Below, in pieces: positions 32,855 to 40,766 of a stretch of DNA of 64,000 bases (position 1 is the stretch's first letter; every line of letters starts with the position of its first letter). This DNA comes from a virus: IMG/VR virus record IMGVR_UViG_3300042197_001295, positions 17,108 through 81,107 of that record. One strand, given 5' to 3'. The notes under the pieces were generated by a model, which worked only from the letters and a program-made list of their open reading frames with translations, was not told the DNA's origin and searched no databases. Both the position numbers and the translations under genes were made by a program.

Positions 32855-35800
32855 ATGGCTAGTTTGAAATCGCCGGGGATTTGTGTAAAAATAAGTGAGG
32901 AAGTTCTTAATATTCGTAATGAACAAGGAACTAAAATTTTAATTAATGGATTTACTCCAAAAGGAGATGCATATAGTCCAAAATATATTAATTCATTAAA
33001 TGAATTTGAATTGGAATTTGGTCTTCCGTCAGAACCAGTAGAAAGATATTCTTATTTAGCAGTAAGAGAATCTTTAGAAGCAGGTGCTGATGTTTTGTTT
33101 ACTAGATTACCATACGGAAGCGGAGCAGGTGTTTTAAACCAAGAAGAATATACTGCATTGGTGTTTCCCGTGATTGGTTTAAGTGCAGGAGAAATTGATG
33201 TTTGTAATTGGTTTTCTAATCTTACTCAAGAAGAATATTTGGAAAAATTTCCTTGGATTTATGATGCAAATGAATTTTTATTAAAGGATTACAAGTTAGG
33301 ATCTTCTAATTTGTTGTGTGATTTAAATGCAACTTCAGAACCTTCCGGTGTTCTTGTTATGCACAATTATCCTGTTCCTTCAACTGGTGCATTAAAACAA
33401 ATTAAATTTAGAGGAGAACCAATAAGTGGAAGCGGCGACGATTCTGTAGCAGAACCTCTTAAATTCTTTACCATGCGTCAAGTTTCTGCAAATAGCTGGA
33501 AAGTTATTAGCGTTATTGACCAAACACTCATTCCTTCACTTTCCAGTGATGAAACTTTAAATAGAGATGTTGATGGTAATTATGTGTTTAACATACCCGG
33601 AAGTGGTTTACAAATGGAAAAAGGTGATATTGTGGCACACTATGCACAATATAGTGTTTTAAAATATTATCCTTCTACTCAAAGTATTAAAGGTAAATCT
33701 ACAATAGTTCCCGGATCTGGTCTTTCTGCTACTTTAGCAGAAAACTTCGTTCTTACTTCTCAAGAACTTCAAACCGTAGGAGAAGAATATCTTCTTAATT
33801 TTACGTTTGTTCCCGAAGTTTCTGGATTAGATTGTTTTACTCTTGTTAATTCTGGATTAAAAATTCCAGAACAATTTAGATATCAAACTTCAGTTCTTCC
33901 CGGCGATGCACGATTGGAAGATGCTGATTATTATTTGCTTGGTCAACCCAAACAAATAACCTTGAACGAAGAACAATACAAAAACCTCAACGAAGGTAAG
34001 TTTAGTTGGGAATGTGGCGCACTTGCTAATAGTATTCCAGATTTAGATTTGGATAATGGAAGTGTCCGTGGTGGTATTATTGTTGTTGATGAACTTCGTG
34101 AAAAGGTTTGCGATGATCACACTGGATGGTATATTGGTGTTACAGACAATACTAATTTTAATCCTACTACTGACTTTAAATCATTTACTGGTATATATGG
34201 AAGATTCCAAACAACTTGTAATGGTGTTAGCGGAAGCTGGACCGAAGTTCCTGAAGAAAGATGGAACTTCAAGACTTGGAACCTTTATGGGGAATTGGCA
34301 AGCTTGTCAGAAGCAGTTGAAAGATATGCACCTTCCCAGTTTGGAACCGAAGTATACAACGATCATTTAAATGTTACATTGTGGAAATTGACTCCAGATT
34401 CTTCTGGGAACATGATAAAATTAAACGCAGAATTGTGGGAAACTCATTCTGGTAGTTTAAATTCAAATAGAAAGGAAACAAACACTTCTGGTGAAAGTTT
34501 TGTTAATTTGTTCTTGCCGGAAGTTGTAAGAAGAAATAATTCTAGATTGAAAATTTTCGTTAATAAATTCTTGTCTGAAAGAAATTGTTGGAACAATGAT
34601 CAAACTGGTCTTCCCAAAAAGAGAGTTAGAATGGTCAATGGTTCTACTTTTGTTTCTCAAGAAGGATTAGATCCACAAGAACAAATGCAAGGTTATGCAG
34701 ACAATCTTTTTGGATTAGCAAGTTGTGGTATAACTTGTGAACAAAGATTCTTAAACGAATGTCATACAAAAGACATAGGAAATCTTCCTATAAAATTACA
34801 AATAGCACTGAGAGGTGTGGAAAACCCGGAAATATATGATATTGATCTTTCTGTTGATGCTGGATTGTCTACTGTTTGGGCAACCAGAAACAGTGTGGAA
34901 GCATCTAACTGCGATGTTTGTAGAGACGATTCTTACATTTTCGATGACAATGTTTATGTAAATCTTGGATTCTTAAATGATTATGAAGGACTGAATGTTC
35001 TTACTCCAGCAAAAGCCGGATGGGATACTATATACAGAATTTTCAGAACTTTTGCAGAAGATCAAAGAGTTATTAACTGCGGTGTTCCAATTTTCCACAT
35101 TCAAGATCCTTTAAGACAAATATTCGTAAATGGAAAATTCCGTACATTTGATAACAAAAAGGTCATTGTTTCTACCTCAGAAACGATGGGTAAAACTTTT
35201 GCTAGAACTATATGGGCACCATTGAAAAATTTATTAGAAGGTGTTAGTAGTCCATATGTTGGTGTTTGGGCAAACTGGTTACAAGCCTATAATGCTTTTG
35301 ATGACACTGTGTTTTGGGCACCTAGTTCTCCTTTTGTTGCTGCAATGTTAGCACGAAATGACGAAAATGGACCACAAAGAGTTGGAACTGCTCCTTTTGG
35401 ATTATCTAATGGCGAAATTAGAAATGTTATTGGAGGTCAGGCTGGATTAGCAATAAATCCTTATCAAAAAGAAAGAGATAAACTTGCTGAAATATCCGCT
35501 AACCCGATTATATACATAAGAAACGAAGGAGCTATTTATTCCTTTAACCATAAAACTACTTTGAGATCTGAATATGCATTAAGATCTAGAGTTCCTGTTA
35601 GTAGAGTTTTCATCGAACTTGCAAAACAAGGACAAGAAATCGCATATGGATTCTTGAATCAACCCAATACTATAATTACTAGAACTAATCTTAGAAGTGC
35701 TATTGAAACCCGATTGAAAATTTATAAAGACAATGGGGTTTTAGAAAAATACAGAATTGTCATGACATCTGGCGACGATGGTCAAGTCGGAGGACTCAAA

Positions 35801-35908
35801 AAGAGATTGAATGTGTTTATCTACTTGACATTCTCTGGATGGGTCGAAGAAATTGTTCTTAACTTTATAGGAACAGACGAAGGAGTTACGGTTGAAACTT
35901 TAGAATAA
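32855..35908 (+). CDS. 18: Contractile tail sheath protein (T4 gp18-like)
   Basis: A 1017-residue sheath subunit, well above the 659 of T4 gp18, so an outer domain is enlarged. The N-terminus (MASLKSPGICVKISEEVLNI, then INSLNEFELEFG and YLAVRESLEAGADVLFTRLP) and the C-terminus (SDDGQ-like GDDGQVGGLKKRLNVFIYLT, then FSGWVEEIVLNFIGT) are typical of sheath proteins, and the last part forms the inner inter-subunit mesh. The extra middle region contains many Cys. Codon use is slightly richer in G+C than neighbours, as expected for an abundant protein. It ends before a strong terminator. Confidence 0.9.
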   Translation: MASLKSPGICVKISEEVLNIRNEQGTKILINGFTPKGDAYSPKYINSLNEFELEFGLPSEPVERYSYLAVRESLEAGADVLFTRLPYGSGAGVLNQEEYTALVFPVIGLSAGEIDVCNWFSNLTQEEYLEKFPWIYDANEFLLKDYKLGSSNLLCDLNATSEPSGVLVMHNYPVPSTGALKQIKFRGEPISGSGDDSVAEPLKFFTMRQVSANSWKVISVIDQTLIPSLSSDETLNRDVDGNYVFNIPGSGLQMEKGDIVAHYAQYSVLKYYPSTQSIKGKSTIVPGSGLSATLAENFVLTSQELQTVGEEYLLNFTFVPEVSGLDCFTLVNSGLKIPEQFRYQTSVLPGDARLEDADYYLLGQPKQITLNEEQYKNLNEGKFSWECGALANSIPDLDLDNGSVRGGIIVVDELREKVCDDHTGWYIGVTDNTNFNPTTDFKSFTGIYGRFQTTCNGVSGSWTEVPEERWNFKTWNLYGELASLSEAVERYAPSQFGTEVYNDHLNVTLWKLTPDSSGNMIKLNAELWETHSGSLNSNRKETNTSGESFVNLFLPEVVRRNNSRLKIFVNKFLSERNCWNNDQTGLPKKRVRMVNGSTFVSQEGLDPQEQMQGYADNLFGLASCGITCEQRFLNECHTKDIGNLPIKLQIALRGVENPEIYDIDLSVDAGLSTVWATRNSVEASNCDVCRDDSYIFDDNVYVNLGFLNDYEGLNVLTPAKAGWDTIYRIFRTFAEDQRVINCGVPIFHIQDPLRQIFVNGKFRTFDNKKVIVSTSETMGKTFARTIWAPLKNLLEGVSSPYVGVWANWLQAYNAFDDTVFWAPSSPFVAAMLARNDENGPQRVGTAPFGLSNGEIRNVIGGQAGLAINPYQKERDKLAEISANPIIYIRNEGAIYSFNHKTTLRSEYALRSRVPVSRVFIELAKQGQEIAYGFLNQPNTIITRTNLRSAIETRLKIYKDNGVLEKYRIVMTSGDDGQVGGLKKRLNVFIYLTFSGWVEEIVLNFIGTDEGVTVETLE

Positions 35909-35952
35909 AAAATAGGTAAAGACAAATCATAAAACCAAAAAACCGTTATCAA

Positions 35953-35977
35953 CCCGCACATAAAGTGCGGGTTTTTT
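35953..35977 (+). terminator. Intrinsic terminator after the sheath gene
   Basis: CCCGCAC, five-base loop, GTGCGGG, then six T. A compact GC-rich stem in AT-rich sequence. Confidence 0.9.
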
Positions 35978-36017
35978 GTAGAGAAAAACTAAAAATATGA
36001 AAAAGTTAACACACAAC

Positions 36018-36260
36018 TTAATTAAATTTTAGCTTGAATCTATCCTCTTTAGGCAGATTGAACATACAATCGTTTTTATCTGCCCTGATTTCTGGGTTAC
36101 TTTCATTTTTCTTTCTCAAAAGCGGTAAAATTTCCTCTGTTAGATTTTTAGTAATCGTTTGCAATTGGTAAACAGAATCCATCAAAACTTTTTGACGATG
36201 TTCAAATTTTTGGATTTTTTCGCTGAGTAGTTCCAATTCTTGAAGTAGTTCTTCGTTCAT
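36018..36260 (-). CDS. Small coiled-coil hypothetical protein
   Basis: An 80-residue protein from the ATG after a TTGACA/TATGAT promoter; the longer frame begins within the -10. Residues 1-50 form a clear heptad coiled coil (MNEELLQELELLSEKIQKFE and following). Function unknown. It is an early-type minus-strand gene inserted between sheath and capsid genes. Confidence 0.55.
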   Translation of the reverse strand: MNEELLQELELLSEKIQKFEHRQKVLMDSVYQLQTITKNLTEEILPLLRKKNESNPEIRADKNDCMFNLPKEDRFKLKFN

Positions 36261-36269
36261 CTTGATGTG

Positions 36270-36297
36270 ATCATACCACAAAAAAACACATTGTCAA
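36270..36297 (-). promoter_or_regulatory. Sigma70-type promoter
   Basis: TTGACA, 16 bases, TATGAT on the minus strand, about nine bases before the ATG of the coiled-coil protein. Confidence 0.65.
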
Positions 36298-36327
36298 CGA
36301 TTTTTTTTAAAAAAATATTTAATGACG

Positions 36328-36335
36328 TATAAATA
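36328..36335 (+). promoter_or_regulatory. Late promoter TATAAATA for the major capsid gene
   Basis: An exact TATAAATA about 90 bases before the MCP ATG. Unlike other virion genes the capsid transcript would have a real leader, perhaps for stability or control. Confidence 0.55.
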
Positions 36336-36425
36336 AATTTGTATAGTCGCAAACCAATTTGTGAAAATACGAAATTACGGAAAACATTTTTGTGGTCCGT
36401 GAAACCAAAAACCCAAAATAAAAAT

Positions 36426-37952
36426 ATGTTATTAGACGAAAGTTATCAAGGTTCGGTATCCAAGGCAAAAATGCTCACTGCCAAATGGCGGGAAGTTCTT
36501 GACCACGAAGATGCCGGAAGTCGCAGAATTGAAGATCCATATCTTCGTTATTGTACAGCTCAAATTCTCGAAAACCAAGCAGATTGGTTTAAGAAAAAGG
36601 GAATGTTGAGATTTAATGGTGGTCGTGGAGTTCAAAGATTGAACGAAGCAGGACTTGGAAACAATGATATTTATACCTCTTATGGTAATCCCGGATACAA
36701 TGTCGGTGCAAATGGCGGAGATGTTCCTGCCAATAACGACTTTTATGCTCCGGGCGATGCTCGTATCCCGACTACGTTGATCCCGATGTTAAGACGTACG
36801 TTCCCTTCGTTGATCACGCACGAAATTGCTGGTGTTCAACCTATGGACGGACCCTTAGCACTCATTTGGGCATTACGTTATCGTTATGATGGCGAAAACC
36901 TTGCTTGCTTCTCTCCTGATGGTGGTTGCAGCATGAATGCTCCTGCTGTTAGCAGTGCCCCTTGGAGAGCGCACAGTTATCAAGAAGCGGGTAATCCTGC
37001 TTACTTGAATACTGCTCACACTGGTGTTATTAACAATAGCCTTAGTGGTATTGGTGTTGTTGGTCAATCTACCTCTGGTAGTAATTTCGACAGTCTTCCG
37101 TTTGAAATGGGTGTTGCAGAACAATTGTTAAATTGGGAAAGCAAAACTAATTTCCCGCAAATGAAGTTTACCCTTGAAAAGACTGCTGTTGAAGCAGGTA
37201 CTAGAAGGCTTGCTACCAAGTGGCCTCTTGAAGCTGAACAAGACTTGGGTGCAATGAATCGTTTGGATATTCGTCAGGAAATGACCAATATCATGGCATA
37301 CGAATTACAAGCGGAAATTGACCGTGAAATTGTCATTCGTATGAGAAACATTGCTTTGCAAGCTGGTCAAGGTATCGCAAATGGGTATTCCTTGTGGAGT
37401 CCTTGTAGTGCTGATGGTCGTCACTTTGCAGAACGTGGTGTTGATTTGTATGCTCGTATCGTGCAAATCGCAAACATCATGACTGTCAAGACCAGACGTG
37501 GTCCTGCTAACTTCTTGATTGTTACCCCTACGGTTGCAACCATTCTCCAAACTTTGGATAATTATACTTTGTATAATATCAATCACACTCTTCCTCAAAC
37601 CCAATCTTTTGGTATTACCAAGATTGGTACCTTGGGTGGTGAGTTTACTGTTTACAGAGATGTTCACACCGAAGCTCAGTGGGTTCAAGGTCAAAGACCT
37701 AATCGTATTGATTATATCCTTCTTGGATACAAGGGACGTGAGTTCTGGGATACTGGATTGGTTTATGCTCCGTATATTCCAATTACTATCCAAGAAACCA
37801 TTGGACCAAACGATGGTGCTGCTAGAATTCTCATGATGACTCGCTATGCGGTAGCGGAATCGATTTGGGGGTCCAGTAACTTCTATCATGTTCTGATTTT
37901 GAAGGGTCTTGGTCAAGCATGTGGAGTTAACGGTCCTGTGTATATGGGCTAA
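36426..37952 (+). CDS. 23: Major capsid protein (T4 gp23-like)
   Basis: A 508-residue precursor. The region after residue 75 (NPGYNVGANGG, then IPTTLIPMLRRTFPSLITHE and IAGVQPMDGP) matches the gp23 start of the mature protein and its HK97-type fold. R-L-N-E|A after residue 74 aligns with the known T4 cleavage site and gives a 434-residue mature subunit. The N-terminal 74 residues are helical and charged like the gp23 delta domain. The true ATG lies 87 bases inside a longer frame that starts at a TTG. G+C content is higher than in the surrounding genes, typical of a highly expressed gene. Confidence 0.9.
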   Translation: MLLDESYQGSVSKAKMLTAKWREVLDHEDAGSRRIEDPYLRYCTAQILENQADWFKKKGMLRFNGGRGVQRLNEAGLGNNDIYTSYGNPGYNVGANGGDVPANNDFYAPGDARIPTTLIPMLRRTFPSLITHEIAGVQPMDGPLALIWALRYRYDGENLACFSPDGGCSMNAPAVSSAPWRAHSYQEAGNPAYLNTAHTGVINNSLSGIGVVGQSTSGSNFDSLPFEMGVAEQLLNWESKTNFPQMKFTLEKTAVEAGTRRLATKWPLEAEQDLGAMNRLDIRQEMTNIMAYELQAEIDREIVIRMRNIALQAGQGIANGYSLWSPCSADGRHFAERGVDLYARIVQIANIMTVKTRRGPANFLIVTPTVATILQTLDNYTLYNINHTLPQTQSFGITKIGTLGGEFTVYRDVHTEAQWVQGQRPNRIDYILLGYKGREFWDTGLVYAPYIPITIQETIGPNDGAARILMMTRYAVAESIWGSSNFYHVLILKGLGQACGVNGPVYMG

Positions 37953-37987
37953 TAACTCCCTGTAAATCAAAGAGTTACAACTAATTA

Positions 37988-38023
37988 ACAAACCGTAAGA
38001 CAAAATCTTACGGTTTGTTTTTG
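37988..38023 (+). terminator. Intrinsic terminator after the capsid gene
   Basis: A perfect 13-base-pair stem (ACAAACCGTAAGA with TCTTACGGTTTGT), a five-base loop and five T. Confidence 0.9.
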
Positions 38024-38079
38024 TAATTTAATGGTATGCCGTCTCTGCGAGCATTTGGATTTAGATGGTTCTATGTCAA

Positions 38080-38108
38080 TTGACACAACAACTCTGATAC
38101 AGTATAAT
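38080..38108 (+). promoter_or_regulatory. Consensus sigma70 promoter on the plus strand
   Basis: TTGACA, 17 bases, TATAAT: perfect hexamers and spacing. It drives a short, apparently decayed gene in the gap after the capsid terminator, and is the only clear plus-strand promoter of this type seen. Confidence 0.75.
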
Positions 38109-38122
38109 GCCGTATTACTATT

Positions 38123-38321
38123 ATGAAAAAAGAAGAAATAGAAACTTGGAAAAAACACTTTCAAAAATTCAATAAAGCGACGTTTATGAAGCATAAATAA
38201 CAAAAGTTAAAGGATCACATATATGATTCAAAATTAACAGAATATCAAAATATGAAAAAATAATGGATATAAGCGCATTTATGATTGTGGAAAGAAAAAA
38301 TACATATTTGAAGTAAAATAA
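38123..38321 (+). pseudogene. Decayed small early gene (in-frame stop plus frameshift)
   Basis: ATG 15 bases after a consensus promoter opens a 25-residue peptide (MKKEEIETWKKHFQKFNKAT and five more). After the TAA the same frame continues protein-like (QKLKDHIYDSKLTEYQNMKK), then shifts by one base at an A-run to GYKRIYDCGKKKYIFEVK and a stop. An ancestral protein of about 65 residues is likely. The 25-residue peptide could still be made. The rest of this 415-base gap holds only the promoter and two terminators. Confidence 0.45.
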
Positions 38322-38323
38322 AG

Positions 38324-38355
38324 AAAAGGGGGAGACGTTTTAGTCTCCCCCTTTT
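38324..38355. terminator. Bidirectional intrinsic terminator
   Basis: AAAAGGGGGAGAC and GTCTCCCCCTTTT form a perfect 13-base-pair stem with a six-base loop. T-rich sequence follows on both strands, between the decayed plus-strand gene and the convergent Hsp20 gene. Confidence 0.85.
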
Positions 38356-38367
38356 CTCATCCCTATA

Positions 38368-38805
38368 TTAACTTAATTTATAAGTCTTTATATTTTCTCT
38401 TTCTCTTTTTGATCTGGGAACCAACACTTCTAATACTCCATCAGTATATTTAAATGATATATTGTCAATATCATAATCTTGACCAACAGAAAACGATCTA
38501 TTATATGTATATTCTTTTTTCCCGTCTTTTGATACAATTTGTCTTTTGCCGGAAATATATACTTCTCTAGAAACAGAATTAGACTTTAGTTCCATTTCAT
38601 CTTTAGGAACACCCGGAAGGTCAATTTGAACAGTTAAACCATCTTCATTAGAAGAAAATCTAACTTGATCTCCAGTTTTATATATTTGTTCCAAGTTATG
38701 AAATACTGGAACCCGATTAAATTCACTGAATAATCGATCCATTTCGATTAACAATGCATTTTGTGGTAATTGTGGTGATTGACGATTTAGTTTATATTTG
38801 TCCAT
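38368..38805 (-). CDS. Small heat-shock protein (Hsp20 family)
   Basis: A 145-residue alpha-crystallin-type chaperone. The core has LTVQIDLPGVPKDEMELKSN, REVYISGKRQ, YNRSFSVGQDYDIDNISFKY and TDGVLEVLVPR, the canonical strand order ending in the G-V-L motif. A short C-terminal tail lacks an obvious I-x-I. Hsp20 genes are common in marine T4-like phages and may aid capsid or tail protein folding. The leader has a combined TTGACA-TATAAATA promoter and a perfect hairpin. Confidence 0.9.
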   Translation of the reverse strand: MDKYKLNRQSPQLPQNALLIEMDRLFSEFNRVPVFHNLEQIYKTGDQVRFSSNEDGLTVQIDLPGVPKDEMELKSNSVSREVYISGKRQIVSKDGKKEYTYNRSFSVGQDYDIDNISFKYTDGVLEVLVPRSKRERENIKTYKLS

Positions 38806-38831
38806 GGTTTTTTGTAATTAGTTAGTTAAAA

Positions 38832-38858
38832 TGTAGTTTGTTTTAGTTACAAACTACA
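38832..38858 (-). promoter_or_regulatory. Perfect hairpin in the Hsp20 leader
   Basis: On the minus strand TGTAGTTTGT, seven bases, ACAAACTACA: a 10-base-pair stem between the promoter and the Hsp20 ATG. It has no T-tract, so it is not a terminator. A regulatory RNA structure is possible. Confidence 0.4.
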
Positions 38859-38862
38859 AAAA

Positions 38863-38893
38863 TATTTATACTACAAACAATCTATCTTGTCAA
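38863..38893 (-). promoter_or_regulatory. Combined promoter: TTGACA plus TATAAATA
   Basis: On the minus strand TTGACA, 17 bases, then TATAAATA. It could be read by sigma70 (-35 and -10) early and by a late sigma factor that needs only the extended -10 box. Confidence 0.55.
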
Positions 38894-38904
38894 GACATGT
38901 TTTT

Positions 38905-39657
38905 TTAGTTAAATATGATTTCTACACCGAGTAAATGGGCATCGTGACCGTAAGTATCGCCGGATGCAGTAGCATTTCGGTAGATTTGGAATAATATCGG
39001 TGTGTTTGCTGCTGGTGTTCCTGCAATAGTAACTGCATTTGTTGCTGATGTAATGTGCATATCGTTCAGGGCAAGGAGAGTATCAGTTACCGTTTGTGCG
39101 TTACCAAATGAGGTATCCAGTGCATCGTGATTTGCGAATGCACGACCTTGAATACTCCAGACGACATCATCATTACCGTCCCCAACTCCACTTGCCGTCC
39201 AATAAAATCGGGAAGTTATGGTAGAATTATTGTAGTTGTTTGGAAGGATGACAACAGCTTGGGCAAATTCGTTTGTAGTTGCATCGAAAAGAAGCTCATC
39301 CCAATTTGTGTGGTTAATAGGAAGTTCACGAGAATTCACTCTACATCCATTGGTTTTACGAGGAACCCATGTGTTTGCATTAATCCAAATGTTTGTTGCA
39401 CCGAAATGACTACTTAATGAATTGAAATTTATTAGTAAATTATCTACTTCTACTTCAAGGGCACTTAAACTACCAGAATCGGAAAATTCATCAACTATAT
39501 CAACAACATCTTCTACTCTATAACTTCTTGGTCCTCCGTCAGAACTTTCTCCTGATATTATTTCAGAAGCTGTAACGAGAGGAGGAACTTCATATCTTCC
39601 CGGTGATCTCATTCCAGCTAATGGATCATAATAAGGATCATTTGACTCGTTACTCAT
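38905..39657 (-). CDS. Virion/fibre-type protein with widespread C-terminal head domain
   Basis: A 250-residue protein from the ATG six bases after a TATAAATA box. The first 75 residues are AT-rich in coding and Gly/Ser/Asp-rich (SPGRYEVPPLVTASEIISGE). From about residue 92 the sequence (IWINANTWVPRKTNG, then NWDELLFDATTNEFAQAVVI and FYWTASGVGDGNDDVVW) matches a beta-sandwich domain found in many unrelated phage virion proteins, with visibly higher G+C. The C-terminal GHDAHLLGVEIIFN is typical of its end. This looks like a module swapped in by recombination, probably a surface or receptor-binding domain. Confidence 0.65.
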   Translation of the reverse strand: MSNESNDPYYDPLAGMRSPGRYEVPPLVTASEIISGESSDGGPRSYRVEDVVDIVDEFSDSGSLSALEVEVDNLLINFNSLSSHFGATNIWINANTWVPRKTNGCRVNSRELPINHTNWDELLFDATTNEFAQAVVILPNNYNNSTITSRFYWTASGVGDGNDDVVWSIQGRAFANHDALDTSFGNAQTVTDTLLALNDMHITSATNAVTIAGTPAANTPILFQIYRNATASGDTYGHDAHLLGVEIIFN

Positions 39658-39663
39658 ATACAA

Positions 39664-39671
39664 TATTTATA
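39664..39671 (-). promoter_or_regulatory. Late-promoter-like box TATAAATA
   Basis: An exact TATAAATA on the minus strand, six bases before the ATG of the fibre-type protein. Confidence 0.5.
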
Positions 39672-39714
39672 CATATATTTTATATTTTAAAACCAATTAT
39701 CGATAAATAACAAA

Positions 39715-39722
39715 GATAAATA
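39715..39722 (+). promoter_or_regulatory. Late-promoter-like box GATAAATA
   Basis: GATAAATA seven bases before the ATG of the tail-collar protein. Confidence 0.4.
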
Positions 39723-39729
39723 AATTTAA

Positions 39730-40746
39730 ATGACTTCGTCTAAAAAAATACCTTATATTAAAAAAATAGAAGCTAATGTATGTCCACAAGAAACAATAGA
39801 CATTATAAACAGAAACTTGTCTTCTATTGTAAATGCATTTAAAGCAGAAGCCAGTCCTGTTTATACATTGGGAGATATAAAAGCAAGTTTATCTAAAACA
39901 GACGAAAATGGATGGTTTGTTTGTGACGGCAGACTATTCGATTTAGAATTATTTCCGCAATTAAGAACATTGGTAACTCAAGGCGTTTTGACTCAAGTTG
40001 GACCAAGTACAGTTTTATTGCCGGATTTGAGAGGAAGATTTTTAAGAGGATATGATTCTTCTAATGAAAGAGATCCAGATTTTGCTACTAGATATAATAT
40101 TTTAGGAAATACTTCTGGGAATTCTTTTCCGGGAACTTATCAAGATCATGCACAAGAAATAGAAAAAGAAGCATATGATTATTACTATTCTTATTCTGAT
40201 ACTATAAAATATAGAGAATATACTTTTAATAAAGTAGTTAGAGACGCTAGTAAATTGTCAGGATCGGAATTTGTAGACTACAATGAAGTTAAAAAAGCCT
40301 ATTTAGATGATGATACAAATTTACAATCTAGATTAATAACAGAAAAAAAAGATTATAAACAAAAAGTAGAAGCAGTTAAACTTCCTAGTTTAAATCAAGT
40401 TATAAACAGGGACAATCACGAATTAAAAGTTCCGATAGCAAACAACGAACAAGGTGTTGTAAGAGGAATTGCATCACAAAATTCTGGAATTAATTCTGGT
40501 GTAGAATCCCGTCCAAAAAATATGACGGTCGTTTATAAATTATATATAGGAGAACCAAACTGCTGTAGTCCTGAAGAATTGCCAGAATGGAACGTGGAAG
40601 ATGCAAATGTTTGGTTTCCTGCTAATTTCAGCGAACCGTTGGATTGTAGCAGTCTGTCTGCATTGTCTGCAATATACACTGATTTAGCATGTGATCCATT
40701 TGATTTAGATAATAATTTAGATACTGGAAACTTACAACAAATATAA
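39730..40746 (+). CDS. Tail fibre protein with phage tail-collar domain
   Basis: A 338-residue protein. Residues about 55-115 form a tail-collar domain: TLGDIKASLSKTDENGWFVC, DGRLFDLELFPQLRTLV, VLLPDLRGRFLRGYD and DPDFATR. The region around 215-275 ends with the usual GVESRPKNMTVVYKLYI strand that closes such domains, with a helical insert between. The last 60 residues are Cys- and Asp-rich. It is followed 20 bases later by the RCC1-type fibre gene, and the two are likely one fibre or baseplate unit. Confidence 0.75.
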   Translation: MTSSKKIPYIKKIEANVCPQETIDIINRNLSSIVNAFKAEASPVYTLGDIKASLSKTDENGWFVCDGRLFDLELFPQLRTLVTQGVLTQVGPSTVLLPDLRGRFLRGYDSSNERDPDFATRYNILGNTSGNSFPGTYQDHAQEIEKEAYDYYYSYSDTIKYREYTFNKVVRDASKLSGSEFVDYNEVKKAYLDDDTNLQSRLITEKKDYKQKVEAVKLPSLNQVINRDNHELKVPIANNEQGVVRGIASQNSGINSGVESRPKNMTVVYKLYIGEPNCCSPEELPEWNVEDANVWFPANFSEPLDCSSLSALSAIYTDLACDPFDLDNNLDTGNLQQI

Positions 40747-40766
40747 GATATAAGTATTAATATAAA

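Noticed and set aside
36339-36425. N-terminal extension of the capsid protein from TTG
   Set aside because: The extension is not protein-like compared with gp23, and the ATG gives a delta domain and cleavage site at the expected positions.
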